From Catenovulum agarivorans YM01 (GTDB taxonomy: Bacteria > Pseudomonadota > Gammaproteobacteria > Enterobacterales > Alteromonadaceae): a stretch of DNA of 64,000 nt. Below the pieces are notes generated by a model. It did not search any database, was not told where the DNA came from, and saw only the letters and a program-made list of their open reading frames with translations. This document shows, in pieces, positions 8,788 to 18,341 of this stretch; the first letter of the stretch is position 1, and every line of letters begins with the position of its first letter. The position numbers and the translations under genes are program-made. The stretch is from positions 38,378 through 102,377 of the forward strand of contig NZ_JH767527.1 of the NCBI RefSeq assembly GCF_000281085.1. The letters run 5' to 3'.

Positions 8788-8929
8788 TCTTGTTAGATAG
8801 AGATAATTTAAACGTTAATGATGCGTAAAATTAATTTAAAAATCAATTGGTTTTTATGTTTTAACTAAGGTGAATTTCGGAACTAGCGCTTTCGACTAGG
8901 CTTATACACTGTTCGGTGGGGGGTATATA

Positions 8930-8962
8930 AAAAATCCAGTGAGTTATCTTCACTGGATTTTT
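8930..8962 (-). terminator. Rho-independent terminator after dapD
   Basis: A perfect 13-bp stem (8930-8942 with 8950-8962) surrounds a 7-base loop and is followed on the minus strand by a run of T. It lies 49 bases beyond the dapD stop. The plus-strand side also ends in T, so it could work both ways. Nothing else is evident in the 223-base gap between dapD and the RDD gene. Confidence 0.85.
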
Positions 8963-9010
8963 ACTGTGTCGGCCATTATGCCGCTAAAACTGAAAAATCA
9001 GTATTACAGA

Positions 9011-9838
9011 TTATTCGTCAATGCTACGTAATAAACCGTTAATACCAACTTTAGATAAAGTTTTTTGGTCAACTTTCTTAACGATTACTGCTGCGTACAA
9101 GCTGTAAGAACCATCTTTAGAAGGTAAAGAACCAGAAACTACAACTGAGCCTGCAGGTACACGGCCGTAGTGAATTTCACCAGTTTCACGATCATAAATA
9201 CGTGTGCTTTGACCAATGTAAACGCCCATAGAAATTACTGAGCCTTCTTCAACAACAACACCTTCAACGATTTCAGAGCGAGCACCGATGAAACAGTTGT
9301 CTTCAATGATGGTTGGATTTGCTTGTAATGGCTCTAAAACACCACCGATACCAACACCACCAGATAAGTGAACGTTTTTACCGATTTGTGCACATGAACC
9401 AACAGTTGCCCATGTATCAACCATAGTACCTTCGTCAACGTAAGCACCAATGTTTACATAAGAAGGCATTAATACAGTGTTTTTCGCTACGAAAGAACCT
9501 TTACGTACAGCTGCTGGTGGAACAACACGTACACCGTCCGCTTTAAATTGCTCTGCAGTGTAATCAGCATATTTCATGTCTACTTTGTCGTAGTACTGAG
9601 TTTCGCCGCCGTCAATTGGTGCGTTGTCACGAATACGGAAAGAAAGTAATACGGCTTTTTTCAACCATTGGTGAACAACCCACTCACCAGAAATTTTCTC
9701 AGCAACACGAGCTTTACCACTATCTAAAAGTGCTACAGCTTCTTCTACTGCACTTTTTACTTCAGCAGTTACAGTTGCTGGTGTAATGTCGGCACGTTGT
9801 TCAAACGCACTTTCAATAATTGATTTTAAATCAGACAT
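9011..9838 (-). CDS. dapD: 2,3,4,5-tetrahydropyridine-2,6-dicarboxylate N-succinyltransferase
   Basis: This enzyme catalyses the succinyl-CoA-dependent step of the succinylase branch of diaminopimelate and lysine synthesis. The 275 residues match the E. coli enzyme (274). The N-terminal helical domain (1-100) precedes a left-handed beta-helix built of hexapeptide repeats (about 105-240), with the conserved stretches [20 protein letters not shown] and [10 protein letters not shown]. It starts three bases after the glnD stop, after an AGAGATAA ribosome site, so it is cotranscribed with glnD, as in E. coli's neighbourhood. Confidence 0.96.
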   Translation of the reverse strand: MSDLKSIIESAFEQRADITPATVTAEVKSAVEEAVALLDSGKARVAEKISGEWVVHQWLKKAVLLSFRIRDNAPIDGGETQYYDKVDMKYADYTAEQFKADGVRVVPPAAVRKGSFVAKNTVLMPSYVNIGAYVDEGTMVDTWATVGSCAQIGKNVHLSGGVGIGGVLEPLQANPTIIEDNCFIGARSEIVEGVVVEEGSVISMGVYIGQSTRIYDRETGEIHYGRVPAGSVVVSGSLPSKDGSYSLYAAVIVKKVDQKTLSKVGINGLLRSIDE

Positions 9839-9841
9839 AAT

Positions 9842-12475
9842 TTATCTCTTATTTGAAGGGTTAATCTTTAATGCAGCACATAATTGTTCGGTTAATGAAG
9901 ATTTTTCTTCAACCGATAGTGGATCACCTGAATTATTGGTTAAAACGAAAAAGTCTTCCGCTCGTTCACCTATGGTCGCCACTTTAGCTGCATGTATTGT
10001 AATATTGTTCGCAAAAAATACCCGGCCAATTTTAACCAACAAACCTGGGGTATCAAGTGCTTCTAGCTCCATCATGCTTCGTTTGTCGTTTTTATGTTCA
10101 ACCCAAGTGATTTTTGTCGGCACATGGAATTGTTTAATCTGCCTTGGAATTCGGTTTGGAACGCTTGGTTCGCCGTCTTCGTTAATCGCTTCCACTAATG
10201 CATCTTGAATATCTTTAAAGCGTTTACGACTTGCTTGATTACCTTCCTCTTCAAGCACAATCAAAGTATCTAGTGCAAAGCCGTCTTCAGTATTCATAAT
10301 AATCGCATCATGTATATTGAAGTTTTTGCGATCTAGTGCAGAACAAATAGATGCAAACAAATATGCTCTGTCTTTGGTATAAACAAAAATCGCCGTGCCA
10401 CCCGGGTGGGTATTATTATCTATAGCAAAGATAATGTCTTTACCTTTGGCATCTAGGATTGTTTGAGTATGCCAAGCTATTTGTTTGCTATTGTACTTGT
10501 GAAAATAATCCTCTTGCATCGTCTGCCACAGGCTATCAATCGCTTCAGGGGAATATTTGTTGCTAAGGAGAATATCTAACGCATTATCACGTTTTTCTTT
10601 TTCTTGAATATCACGTGCCACAGGTTTTTCTAAACCACTGCGCATTGCATTTTGGGTTGACGTGTACAATTGGCGCAACAAAGATGCTTTCCAGTCATTT
10701 AATAGTGTTGTATTGGTTGCTCTAATATCCGCTAAGGTCAGTGCATACAACAAATTTAAATGCGTTTCGTCTTGAATACGCTCACAGAAATCATGGATCA
10801 CTTGCGGATCGTTAATATCTTTACGTTGCGCTACCACTGACATTAATAAATGATTTTCAACTAACCAAGCAACTAAATCTGTATCTGTTTCAGAAATACC
10901 GTGTAAACGACAGAATTTTCGAACAGCCTCACCACCAAGCTCTGAATGGTCGCCGCCTTTGCCTTTACAAATGTCATGGTAAATTGCAGCTATATATAAC
11001 AACTCGATTTTTGGGTAGTTGGTACAAATTGCTGAGCAACGCGGAAACTCTTCTTTATTTTCCGCTAAGGTGTAGCGATACAAATTGCGGATGAGTCTAT
11101 GCGTGTGTTCATCAACCGTATAGCTGTGGAATAAGTCGAATTGCATCAAGCCAACTATATGCGCCCAATCGTGACTATAAACGGCCATAACACCGTGATG
11201 ATGCATTATTTTCCAGCTGATACCAAAAAACTGCGGGTGTTTTACCAATTGCATAAAACGATCACGACAGGCTTCAAGTTGACACAACTCAAGCTTTTCG
11301 TATTTACGCCGAGCATTTCTGAGTAACCTGAGGGTTGTTGAATGTAATCCAGTAACGTTTTTGTCGTAGTCAGCTACAAGTAAAAACATATCTAATAAAC
11401 CCGCAGGTGTTTCAAATACGTCTTCATTACGAGCGCGTAATAAGCCGTTGGTGACTTCGAAGTCATTATTGAGCTTTTTGCGTTTCCATGGGCGGAAGCG
11501 GGTAACAAATTCATCGGCAAAAAACTGTAGCAGTACTTGGTTGAGTTCACTTACGCGGCGAGTGATAACAAAAAAGCGCTTCATCATAGTTTCAACGGCA
11601 GATTTGTTTTGCCCATAACCAAGTAAGTTAGCTACTTCTGGCTGGTGCTCAAACAATAAACGGTTTTCACTGCGGCCAGCCACTGAATGCAAAGCAAAAC
11701 GCATATGCCATAAAAACTCGCGACAATCTTGCAGTTCGCGCAATTCTTCTTCGGTCATAAAGTTTTGTTTTACTAACTGGCTGCCATCAAATACTTTGTA
11801 GTGTTTTTTGGCAATCCAACCTATGTTTTGAATGTCGCGTAAACAGCCAGGATTTTCTTTTATGTTAGGTTCTAAATTGTAACTGGTATCGTTAAATTTG
11901 CGGTGGCGCGCTTGCTGCTCTTCGGTTTTAGCTTTAAAGAATTTAACACTTGGCCAAAAGCTCTTACCATTTACTTTTTTCGTCAGCTCTTTATATAAAT
12001 TTTCATCACCAATTAAAAAGCGCGATTCGAGGAGGTTAGTGGCTATAGTAATGTCTTCTTGGCCTAAAGAAATCGTTTCTTTTAAGGTGCGAACACTCTG
12101 GCCTATATCTAAACCTAAATCCCATAACGCGGTCACAAATTGACTGATTTTTTGCTGGCAGTCTTCATTTATTTGGTTTTTTGATAAAATCAACAAATCA
12201 ATATCTGAATGTAAATTCAAATGACCACGACCGTATCCACCCACTGCAGCTAAGGTCAATTCGGCGGTTTGCTCAAGATCAAGTAGTCGCCACAATTTAC
12301 GAATTAAGTGGTCAATAAAAAAGGCGCGTCCTAATACTATTTTCGCGATAGGTTGCTGGGTATAAGCCTCTTGTAACCATTGGTGGTAACTATCAACGAG
12401 TTTACGCACTTCGGCGATTTTATCCAAAGAGTGAATATGACTAACTTTATCTAAATAATGCTGTTGACTGCTCAC
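9842..12475 (-). CDS. glnD: Bifunctional uridylyltransferase / uridylyl-removing enzyme GlnD
   Basis: GlnD senses glutamine and adds or removes UMP on PII proteins, controlling nitrogen assimilation. In 877 residues it has the nucleotidyltransferase motif GGYGRG...SDIDLL (79-95), a central HD domain with HDICKGKGGDHSELGG (about residues 500-520), and two C-terminal ACT domains (about 695-770 and 800-870). The translation begins at a GTG preceded by AGGTAGTAGC. The gene lies 12 bases after map. Length and domain order match the E. coli protein (890). Confidence 0.95.
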   Translation of the reverse strand: MSSQQHYLDKVSHIHSLDKIAEVRKLVDSYHQWLQEAYTQQPIAKIVLGRAFFIDHLIRKLWRLLDLEQTAELTLAAVGGYGRGHLNLHSDIDLLILSKNQINEDCQQKISQFVTALWDLGLDIGQSVRTLKETISLGQEDITIATNLLESRFLIGDENLYKELTKKVNGKSFWPSVKFFKAKTEEQQARHRKFNDTSYNLEPNIKENPGCLRDIQNIGWIAKKHYKVFDGSQLVKQNFMTEEELRELQDCREFLWHMRFALHSVAGRSENRLLFEHQPEVANLLGYGQNKSAVETMMKRFFVITRRVSELNQVLLQFFADEFVTRFRPWKRKKLNNDFEVTNGLLRARNEDVFETPAGLLDMFLLVADYDKNVTGLHSTTLRLLRNARRKYEKLELCQLEACRDRFMQLVKHPQFFGISWKIMHHHGVMAVYSHDWAHIVGLMQFDLFHSYTVDEHTHRLIRNLYRYTLAENKEEFPRCSAICTNYPKIELLYIAAIYHDICKGKGGDHSELGGEAVRKFCRLHGISETDTDLVAWLVENHLLMSVVAQRKDINDPQVIHDFCERIQDETHLNLLYALTLADIRATNTTLLNDWKASLLRQLYTSTQNAMRSGLEKPVARDIQEKEKRDNALDILLSNKYSPEAIDSLWQTMQEDYFHKYNSKQIAWHTQTILDAKGKDIIFAIDNNTHPGGTAIFVYTKDRAYLFASICSALDRKNFNIHDAIIMNTEDGFALDTLIVLEEEGNQASRKRFKDIQDALVEAINEDGEPSVPNRIPRQIKQFHVPTKITWVEHKNDKRSMMELEALDTPGLLVKIGRVFFANNITIHAAKVATIGERAEDFFVLTNNSGDPLSVEEKSSLTEQLCAALKINPSNKR

Positions 12476-12487
12476 GCTACTACCTAT

Positions 12488-13306
12488 TTATTTTACGCGT
12501 TCAATGCTTTCGTCACTGCGCAGAGTTAAAATCTCTCGGCCTGTTGCGGTAACTAAAATTGTGTGTTCCCACTGGGCACTTAAACTGCGATCTCTTGTTA
12601 CAACTGTCCAGTCATCTTTCAATAATTTGGTGTCACGTTTGCCAGCGTTGATCATAGGCTCGATAGTGATACACATTCCTTCACGCAAAATCTCACCCGT
12701 ACCTGGTTTGCCATAGTGGAGAATTTGTGGCTCTTCGTGGAATTCATTACCTATACCGTGTCCGCAGTATTCTCGTACCACAGAATAGCCGTGGGCGTGT
12801 GCATGTTTAGCAATTTCGTAGCCTATATCACCTAAACGCGCACCGGGTTTGACCATGTCTATACCTATGTACATGCACTCTTGAGTGACTTTCATTAAAC
12901 GTTCGGCTAGCGTGGTTTTTAAACTTGATTCGCCAACCAAGAACATTTTACTTGTGTCACCGTGATAACCATTGACGTGTAGGTTATCAGCTGAATCTTC
13001 ATCAAACCTTACGGTTACATCTATGTTGATAATATCACCGTTTTTAAGCTGTTTGTCGTTTGGAATGCCGTGACAAACAACATGGTTAACTGATGTACAG
13101 ATAGATTTAGGGAAACCATGATAGTTTAAAGGTGCAGGGTAAGCTTTAAACTCATTTACTATATAATCATGACAAATTTGATTTAATTCATCGGTTGTAA
13201 TGCCTGCTTTGACATGTGGGCCGATCATTTCTAAAACTTCCGCTGCCATTTTGCCTGCGGTTCGCATTTTTTCTATTTCTGCTGCAGTTTTAATTTTAAT
13301 ACTCAA
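12488..13306 (-). CDS. map: Type I methionine aminopeptidase
   Basis: This enzyme removes the initiator methionine from nascent proteins. The five metal ligands are present: D96, D117, H183, E216 and E247, in the blocks NIDVTV, GDTSKMF, CGHGIG, TIEPM and QWEHT. The spacing between the first two aspartates is 21 residues, against 11 in E. coli. About ten extra residues (near 101-112, rich in D, E and N) form an insertion in the metal-binding hairpin. This also explains the length of 272 against 264. It is the first gene of a map-glnD-dapD operon, divergent from rpsB. Confidence 0.95.
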   Translation of the reverse strand: MSIKIKTAAEIEKMRTAGKMAAEVLEMIGPHVKAGITTDELNQICHDYIVNEFKAYPAPLNYHGFPKSICTSVNHVVCHGIPNDKQLKNGDIINIDVTVRFDEDSADNLHVNGYHGDTSKMFLVGESSLKTTLAERLMKVTQECMYIGIDMVKPGARLGDIGYEIAKHAHAHGYSVVREYCGHGIGNEFHEEPQILHYGKPGTGEILREGMCITIEPMINAGKRDTKLLKDDWTVVTRDRSLSAQWEHTILVTATGREILTLRSDESIERVK

Positions 13307-13347
13307 GGTTTATCCTCAATTTAACTGTATTTGCACCTTATTCGATG

Positions 13348-13353
13348 ATTATA
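13348..13353 (-). promoter_or_regulatory. Candidate -10 box of the map-glnD-dapD operon
   Basis: On the minus strand a perfect TATAAT lies 42 bases before the map start. No good -35 box is visible. Just upstream, CAGTCG (13363-13368) and CGACTG (13376-13381) form a 6-bp inverted repeat over the expected -35 area, which could be an operator. Confidence 0.45.
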
Positions 13354-13423
13354 CTATGAAAACAGTCGGCAGTGACGACTGATTGTTGATTAAGGCCAAT
13401 TTCATTCAATTCACAATTAAAAA

Positions 13424-13452
13424 TTGTTGTTTTAGCCTGTGTATGGTATAAA
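13424..13452 (+). promoter_or_regulatory. Candidate promoter of rpsB-tsf
   Basis: TTGTTG (13424-13429) and TATAAA (13447-13452) are separated by 17 bases. The expected transcription start near 13459 is followed by GC-rich sequence, which suits a growth-regulated ribosomal promoter. The leader to the rpsB start is about 160 bases. Confidence 0.6.
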
Positions 13453-13460
13453 GCGCGCCG

Positions 13461-13617
13461 ACAATTCGCAAATGAATTGTTGAACTTAAGGGAGCATCTC
13501 CCTGAATTTATATTTATTAATAACACACACATACTGCAACGTTGTCCGGGGTGCCAATTTTATTGGTCGGATTCAGCGGGTATGTGGAGGCTCAACCCCA
13601 ATTAAGTGAGGAAAATT
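13461..13617 (+). promoter_or_regulatory. Structured rpsB mRNA leader, probable S2 autoregulatory element
   Basis: The 311-base gap between map and rpsB ends in a leader that can fold. It has hairpin 13461-13480 (7-bp stem ACAATTC/GAATTGT), hairpin 13490-13502 (GGGAG/CTCCC), and a 7-bp long-range pairing of CACATAC (13528-13534) with GTATGTG (13580-13586). The long-range stem encloses a CCAAT/ATTGG hairpin. In E. coli, S2 represses rpsB-tsf by binding a conserved structured leader. Location and architecture fit that, but I matched no consensus base by base. Confidence 0.5.
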
Positions 13618-14346
13618 ATGCCTAACGTATCTATGCGCGACATGCTTAAAGCAGGTGTTCACTTTGGTCACCAAACTCGTTACTGGGAACCAAAAATGAA
13701 GCCGTACATCTTTGGTGCGCGTAACAAGATCCATATCATCAACTTAGAAAAAACAGTTCCTTTATTCAACGCTGCTTTAAATGAATTATCTAAAGTATCA
13801 CAACGTAAAGGTAAAGTTCTTTTTGTTGGTACTAAGCGTGCTGCTAGCGAAGCAGTAAAAGAAGCTGCATTAAAATCAGACCAGTATTATGTTAATCACC
13901 GTTGGTTAGGTGGTATGTTAACTAACTGGAAAACTGTACGTCAGTCAATCAAACGTTTAAAAGATTTAGAAACTCAAAGCCAAGACGGTACTTTTGACAA
14001 GTTAACTAAAAAAGAAGCTTTAATGTTAACTCGTGAAATGCAAAAGTTAGAGTTAAGCTTAGGCGGTATCAAAAACATGGGTGGCTTACCAGACATCCTT
14101 TTCGTAATTGATGCAGACCACGAGCACATTGCTATCAAAGAAGCTAACAACCTAGGTATTCCAGTTGTTGCTGTTGTTGATACTAACTCTAAGCCAGATG
14201 GTGTTGATTTCGTTATCCCAGGTAACGATGATGCTATCCGTGCAATTCAATTGTACTTGAATGCAGCAGCTGACGCGGCTAACGAAGGTCGTGAAAGCAA
14301 CTTAGAAGTTCAAGCTGAAAAAGACGGTTTTGTTGAAGCAGAATAA
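13618..14346 (+). CDS. rpsB: 30S ribosomal protein S2
   Basis: S2 binds late in 30S assembly and helps hold S1 on the subunit. The protein reads [20 protein letters not shown] at its start, nearly as in E. coli, and has 242 residues against 241. I chose ATG 13618 rather than the in-frame GTG at 13606 because GTGAGGA there is the ribosome binding site, and because homologues begin at this methionine. It is followed by tsf, as is usual. Confidence 0.97.
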   Translation: MPNVSMRDMLKAGVHFGHQTRYWEPKMKPYIFGARNKIHIINLEKTVPLFNAALNELSKVSQRKGKVLFVGTKRAASEAVKEAALKSDQYYVNHRWLGGMLTNWKTVRQSIKRLKDLETQSQDGTFDKLTKKEALMLTREMQKLELSLGGIKNMGGLPDILFVIDADHEHIAIKEANNLGIPVVAVVDTNSKPDGVDFVIPGNDDAIRAIQLYLNAAADAANEGRESNLEVQAEKDGFVEAE

Positions 14347-14376
14347 TTCTGTTGTAACAAGCTGTATATATTGTTG

Positions 14377-14399
14377 AATAGGGGCTAATTGCCCCTATT
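14377..14399 (+). terminator. Intercistronic hairpin between rpsB and tsf
   Basis: AATAGGGGC (14377-14385) pairs perfectly with GCCCCTATT (14391-14399) around a 5-base loop, but it lacks a proper U run. It probably acts as a partial terminator or processing site that sets the S2 to EF-Ts ratio; a similar intergenic hairpin is known in E. coli rpsB-tsf. Confidence 0.6.
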
Positions 14400-14439
14400 T
14401 AATAAGCACGAATCGAATTTATTAACGAGGACAATTAAG

Positions 14440-15291
14440 ATGGCAATTACTGCTGCTCTAGTTAAAGAACTTCGTGAGCGCACTGGCGCTGGCATGATGG
14501 ATTGTAAAAAAGCTTTAGTTGAAACTGATGGTGATATTGAAGTAGCAATCGAAAATATGCGTAAATCTGGCCAAGCAAAAGCGGCTAAAAAAGCAGGTAA
14601 CATCGCTGCTGAAGGTACTATTTTAACACGTCAAGCTGACGGTGTTGCGGTACTAGTTGAAGTTAACTGTCAAACAGATTTCGTAGCAAAAGATAAAAAC
14701 TTCTTAGCATTCGCTAACGAAGTAGCTGACGCTGCAATCGCTTCAGTTGTAACTATTGATGCGTTAAAAGAGCAATTTGAAGAAACTCGTGTTGCTTTAG
14801 TTGCAAAAATTGGTGAAAACATCAACATCCGTCGTATCCAATACGTTGAAGGTGCTGAGTTTGCTGATTACCGCCACGGCGACCGTATCGGTGTTGTTGT
14901 AGCTGGTTCTGGTGATGCTGAAACTTTAAAACACGTTGCTATGCACGTTGCTGCAAGCAAGCCTGAGTACGTAAACCCTGAAGACGTACCAGCTGAAGTT
15001 GTTGAAAAAGAAAAAGCTATCCAAATCGAAATCGCGATGAACGAAGGTAAACCTGCTGAAATCGCTGAGAAAATGGTTACTGGCCGTATGAAGAAGTTTA
15101 CTGGTGAAGTTTCTTTAACTGGTCAAGCTTTCATCATGGAACCTAAAAAATCTGTTGGCGAATACCTTAAAGAAAAAGGTACTAGCGTAACTACTTTCGT
15201 TCGTTTAGAAGTTGGCGAAGGTATCGAGAAGAAACAAGAAGATTTTGCTGCAGAAGTACAAGCTCAAGTAGCGGCTGCAAAAGGTCAATAA
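14440..15291 (+). CDS. tsf: Elongation factor Ts
   Basis: EF-Ts exchanges GDP for GTP on EF-Tu. The 283 residues equal the E. coli length. The N-terminal UBA-like domain has [20 protein letters not shown], followed by the core with [11 protein letters not shown] and [13 protein letters not shown] 14440 is chosen because AACGAGGA lies nine bases upstream. The upstream in-frame extension to 14389 overlaps the intercistronic hairpin and is not seen in homologues. Confidence 0.97.
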   Translation: MAITAALVKELRERTGAGMMDCKKALVETDGDIEVAIENMRKSGQAKAAKKAGNIAAEGTILTRQADGVAVLVEVNCQTDFVAKDKNFLAFANEVADAAIASVVTIDALKEQFEETRVALVAKIGENINIRRIQYVEGAEFADYRHGDRIGVVVAGSGDAETLKHVAMHVAASKPEYVNPEDVPAEVVEKEKAIQIEIAMNEGKPAEIAEKMVTGRMKKFTGEVSLTGQAFIMEPKKSVGEYLKEKGTSVTTFVRLEVGEGIEKKQEDFAAEVQAQVAAAKGQ

Positions 15292-15301
15292 AATATCTCC
15301 C

Positions 15302-15329
15302 AAGCCGCGTTTATCGCGGCTTCTTTTTG
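15302..15329 (+). terminator. Rho-independent terminator after tsf
   Basis: AAGCCGCG (15302-15309) and CGCGGCTT (15315-15322) form an 8-bp GC-rich stem with a TTTAT loop, followed by CTTTTTG. It ends the rpsB-tsf unit, just before pyrH. Confidence 0.85.
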
Positions 15330-15348
15330 TGATTAGATGGAAATGAAT

Positions 15349-16092
15349 ATGAATCCTAAACCAGAATATCGACGTGTACTTTTAAAACTTAGTGGTGAAG
15401 CTTTGATGGGCGACGAAGGCTTCGGTATAGACCCTAAAGTTTTGGATAGAATGGCCCAAGAAATTAAAGAATTAGTAGAACTTGGTGTACAGGTTGGCAT
15501 TGTAATTGGTGGTGGAAATTTATTTAGAGGTTCAGGTTTAGCTAAAGCAGGTATGAATCGAGTAGTCGGTGATCACATGGGTATGCTTGCTACCACAATG
15601 AATGGTTTAGCAATGCGCGACGCACTACATCGTGCCTATGTGAATGCAAGGCTAATGTCTGCAATTGAGTTGTCAGGCGTATGTGATACCTATAACTGGA
15701 CAGACGCAATTAGCTTATTAAAAGCGGGCAAAGTAGTTATTTTTGCAGCAGGTACTGGTAATCCATTTTTTACAACAGATTCAGCTGCCTGTTTGCGCGG
15801 TATTGAAATTGAAGCTGACGTTGTTTTAAAAGCAACTAAAGTAGATGGTGTTTATTCTGCTGATCCTGTAACTAACCCTGAAGCAACTTTGTACAATAAA
15901 CTGTCTTACCAAGAAGTTTTAGAGAAAGAATTAAAAGTAATGGACTTAGCTGCATTTACTTTAGCGCGTGACCACAGCTTACCAATTCGTGTATTTAACA
16001 TGAATAAACCAGGCGCGTTAAAGAATGTTATTATGGGCGCAGTTGAGGGTACATTAATCGATCACGCTGAAAAATTAAATTCAGTAAACTAA
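15349..16092 (+). CDS. pyrH: Uridylate kinase (UMP kinase)
   Basis: This hexameric amino-acid-kinase-fold enzyme phosphorylates UMP to UDP. Conserved blocks are [11 protein letters not shown] near the start, [11 protein letters not shown], the aspartate-bearing [11 protein letters not shown] and ATKVDGVY. Three in-frame ATGs occur (15337, 15343, 15349). I prefer 15349, because TGGA lies seven bases upstream and the resulting 247 residues fit the family (241 in E. coli); 15343 is almost as likely. The gene stands just after the tsf terminator and before frr. Confidence 0.95.
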   Translation: MNPKPEYRRVLLKLSGEALMGDEGFGIDPKVLDRMAQEIKELVELGVQVGIVIGGGNLFRGSGLAKAGMNRVVGDHMGMLATTMNGLAMRDALHRAYVNARLMSAIELSGVCDTYNWTDAISLLKAGKVVIFAAGTGNPFFTTDSAACLRGIEIEADVVLKATKVDGVYSADPVTNPEATLYNKLSYQEVLEKELKVMDLAAFTLARDHSLPIRVFNMNKPGALKNVIMGAVEGTLIDHAEKLNSVN

Positions 16093-16119
16093 TTTAAATT
16101 CATTTTAGGAAGAATTACC

Positions 16120-16677
16120 GTGATTAACGAAATTATTCAAGATGCTCAAGAGCGCATGGGCAAAAGTATTGACGCACTTAAAAATCAATTAGCTAAAATT
16201 CGTACTGGTCGTGCACATCCAAGTTTATTAGATAGTATTTCAGTTGAATACTATGGTGCTGATACACCGTTAAAGCAACTTGCTAACGTAGTGGTTGAAG
16301 ACTCTCGTACTTTAGCTGTATCTGTATTTGATAAGTCACTCGTTCAAGCAGTTGAAAAAGCAATTTTAACCTCAGATTTAGGTTTAAACCCTGCAACTGC
16401 TGGCACTATTATGCGCATTCCTTTACCGCCGTTAACGGAAGAGCGTCGTCGTGACCTAATCAAGATTGTTAAAAACGAAGTTGAGCAAGGCAAAGTTGCC
16501 ATTCGTAACATTCGCCGTGATGCAAATGGTGATATTAAGTCATTATTAAAAGACAAAGACATCAGTGAAGATGAAGCGAAAAAAGCAGAAGATGACATCC
16601 AAAAAGTAACGGATGAGAACGTTAAACAAGTTGACGTTATTTTTGCTGCAAAAGAAAAAGAATTATTGGACTTTTAA
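16120..16677 (+). CDS. frr: Ribosome recycling factor
   Basis: RRF, with EF-G, splits post-termination ribosomes. The 185 residues equal the E. coli protein. The protein shows the long-helix motifs [13 protein letters not shown] and the near C-terminal pattern of alternating K, D and E in a three-helix bundle. Translation starts at GTG 16120, preceded by TTTAGGAAGA; E. coli frr also starts at GTG. It lies 27 bases after pyrH. Confidence 0.96.
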   Translation: MINEIIQDAQERMGKSIDALKNQLAKIRTGRAHPSLLDSISVEYYGADTPLKQLANVVVEDSRTLAVSVFDKSLVQAVEKAILTSDLGLNPATAGTIMRIPLPPLTEERRRDLIKIVKNEVEQGKVAIRNIRRDANGDIKSLLKDKDISEDEAKKAEDDIQKVTDENVKQVDVIFAAKEKELLDF

Positions 16678-16714
16678 TTGTGATGAGCCTCAGTAATGGG
16701 GCTCTAATTAATGC

Positions 16715-17458
16715 ATGACGACTGCGCTAGAAAATATAAAAACAATTAACCCTGCTGCTTACCCTAAACATGTCGGCATTATTATGGACGGTAATGGTAG
16801 ATGGGCTAAACAACAGGGCAAAGCTCGTACTTTTGGACACAAAGCAGGTGTCGAGTCGGTACGGGCGGCTATTCGCTTTGCAATCCAACATGAGTTAGAC
16901 GTTTTAACTTTATTTGCTTTTTCAAGCGAAAATTGGAAAAGACCTGAACAAGAAGTTTCTGTATTAATGGAGCTTTTTATGTTCGTCTTAACCAAAGAAG
17001 TAAAGCGTCTACATAAAAATAAAGTTAGATTGAAAATTATTGGTGATGTGTCACGCTTTAATGACAGATTACAAAAGAAAATAGCTGAATCAGAAGCTCT
17101 AACAGAAAATAATGACGGTTTGTTACTTTGTGTGGCGGCCAACTATGGTGGGCGTTGGGATATTGCCAATGCGGTTAATCAATATATTGAGAAAACCGGC
17201 AATACCAAATTAACGGAAGACGATATCACAGCAAACATCAGTCTAGCTGAATTTACTCCGCTTGATTTAATTATTAGAACTGGTGGCGAAACGCGCATCA
17301 GTAATTTCCTTCTTTGGCACGCCGCGTATGCGGAATTTTATTTTACTGACGAGTTATGGCCAGATTTTCGCGAAGAAAGTTTTGCTAAAGCTGTGCAGTG
17401 TTTTGCAAGTCGCCAAAGACGTTTCGGTTTGACAGGGGATCAAGTTGAAGAATCTTAA
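16715..17458 (+). CDS. uppS: Undecaprenyl diphosphate synthase (cis-prenyltransferase)
   Basis: This enzyme condenses isopentenyl diphosphate with farnesyl diphosphate to make the C55 carrier for peptidoglycan and O-antigen. [18 protein letters not shown] (20-37) carries the catalytic aspartate, and the C-terminal IIRTGGE and RISNFLLW blocks bind diphosphate. Its 247 residues are typical. The gene order frr-uppS-cdsA-dxr differs from E. coli frr-dxr-uppS-cdsA and matches Vibrio and Pseudomonas-type clusters. The ribosome site is poor. Confidence 0.95.
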   Translation: MTTALENIKTINPAAYPKHVGIIMDGNGRWAKQQGKARTFGHKAGVESVRAAIRFAIQHELDVLTLFAFSSENWKRPEQEVSVLMELFMFVLTKEVKRLHKNKVRLKIIGDVSRFNDRLQKKIAESEALTENNDGLLLCVAANYGGRWDIANAVNQYIEKTGNTKLTEDDITANISLAEFTPLDLIIRTGGETRISNFLLWHAAYAEFYFTDELWPDFREESFAKAVQCFASRQRRFGLTGDQVEES

Positions 17459-18341
17459 CAATGCAGCATCTAAGTCGAGTACGTTAAAAAAACGTATTTT
17501 GACTGCGCTGATCTTATTACCACTTGCACTAATTGCTATTTTTGAATTGCCATTAGTTTATTTCGCGCTTTTTACCGGTGTGGTTTTATCTATAGGTGCT
17601 TGGGAATGGGGACCATTTATTGGTTTTTGCAATAAACGTCGCCGCTTAGGTTTAATGGCGTTATTAATTTCTTCTATGCTGGCATTTGCTTATTATGCTG
17701 GTTTGTATGACAGTGGCAAAATTGAAGTTTTTCATCAAGCCGTTGAATACGCCATTTGGATTTCAGTCGTTTGGTGGGTTGTCGCCTTAGGTTTAGTGAT
17801 TAGCTATCCTCGTTCAGCAAGATTTTGGCGCAGTGGCCGCTGGATCAAAGGTATATTTGGTTTAGTCACTTTATTACCTGCATGGTTAGCGATTAATGTT
17901 ATTCGCAGTTTTGAATACCAAGAAAACCCACAAAATGGTGCTTGGTTGTTATTGTATGTATTAGCTTTGGTGTGGGCAGCAGATATTGGCGCTTATTTTG
18001 CCGGCAAAGCTTTTGGCAAACGCAAACTCATGCCAAATGTCAGCCCAGGCAAAACCATAGAAGGAATGTTGGGCGGCATGGTTGCCAGTGCCACATTAAT
18101 TTTTATTGTGTTACAAACACCGCTATTTGTTGGCTATAACGGATTAGACGTTGTTTGGATTTCGTTGATTGTAGTTGCAAGTTCAGTATTAGGTGACTTG
18201 CTTGAAAGTATGTTGAAACGCCAAGCGGGTATTAAAGATAGTGGTACTATTTTACCTGGACATGGTGGTATCTTAGACAGAGTGGATAGCTTAACTGCTG
18301 CCTTACCTGTTTTTACTTGTTTATTTTATTACGCAATCTAA
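17445..18341 (+). CDS. cdsA: Phosphatidate cytidylyltransferase (CDP-diacylglycerol synthase)
   Basis: This membrane enzyme makes CDP-diacylglycerol, the precursor of all phospholipids. About eight hydrophobic segments fill the 298 residues. The family signature S-x-L-K-R...K-D-x-G-x-x-L-P-G-H-G-G-x-L-D-R-x-D is complete near residues 252-280. The start is TTG 17445, 14 bases inside uppS, with AGGGGAT seven bases upstream, so translation is coupled to uppS. No ATG or GTG in the same region would preserve the first membrane helix. Confidence 0.93.
   Translation: MKNLNNAASKSSTLKKRILTALILLPLALIAIFELPLVYFALFTGVVLSIGAWEWGPFIGFCNKRRRLGLMALLISSMLAFAYYAGLYDSGKIEVFHQAVEYAIWISVVWWVVALGLVISYPRSARFWRSGRWIKGIFGLVTLLPAWLAINVIRSFEYQENPQNGAWLLLYVLALVWAADIGAYFAGKAFGKRKLMPNVSPGKTIEGMLGGMVASATLIFIVLQTPLFVGYNGLDVVWISLIVVASSVLGDLLESMLKRQAGIKDSGTILPGHGGILDRVDSLTAALPVFTCLFYYAI

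Noticed and set aside
8879-8907. GGAACT followed about 16 bases later by CTTATACA, resembling an RpoE-type promoter on the plus strand
   Set aside because: The -10 part does not match the RpoE consensus, and it points into the dapD region where both flanking genes are on the minus strand; probably chance.
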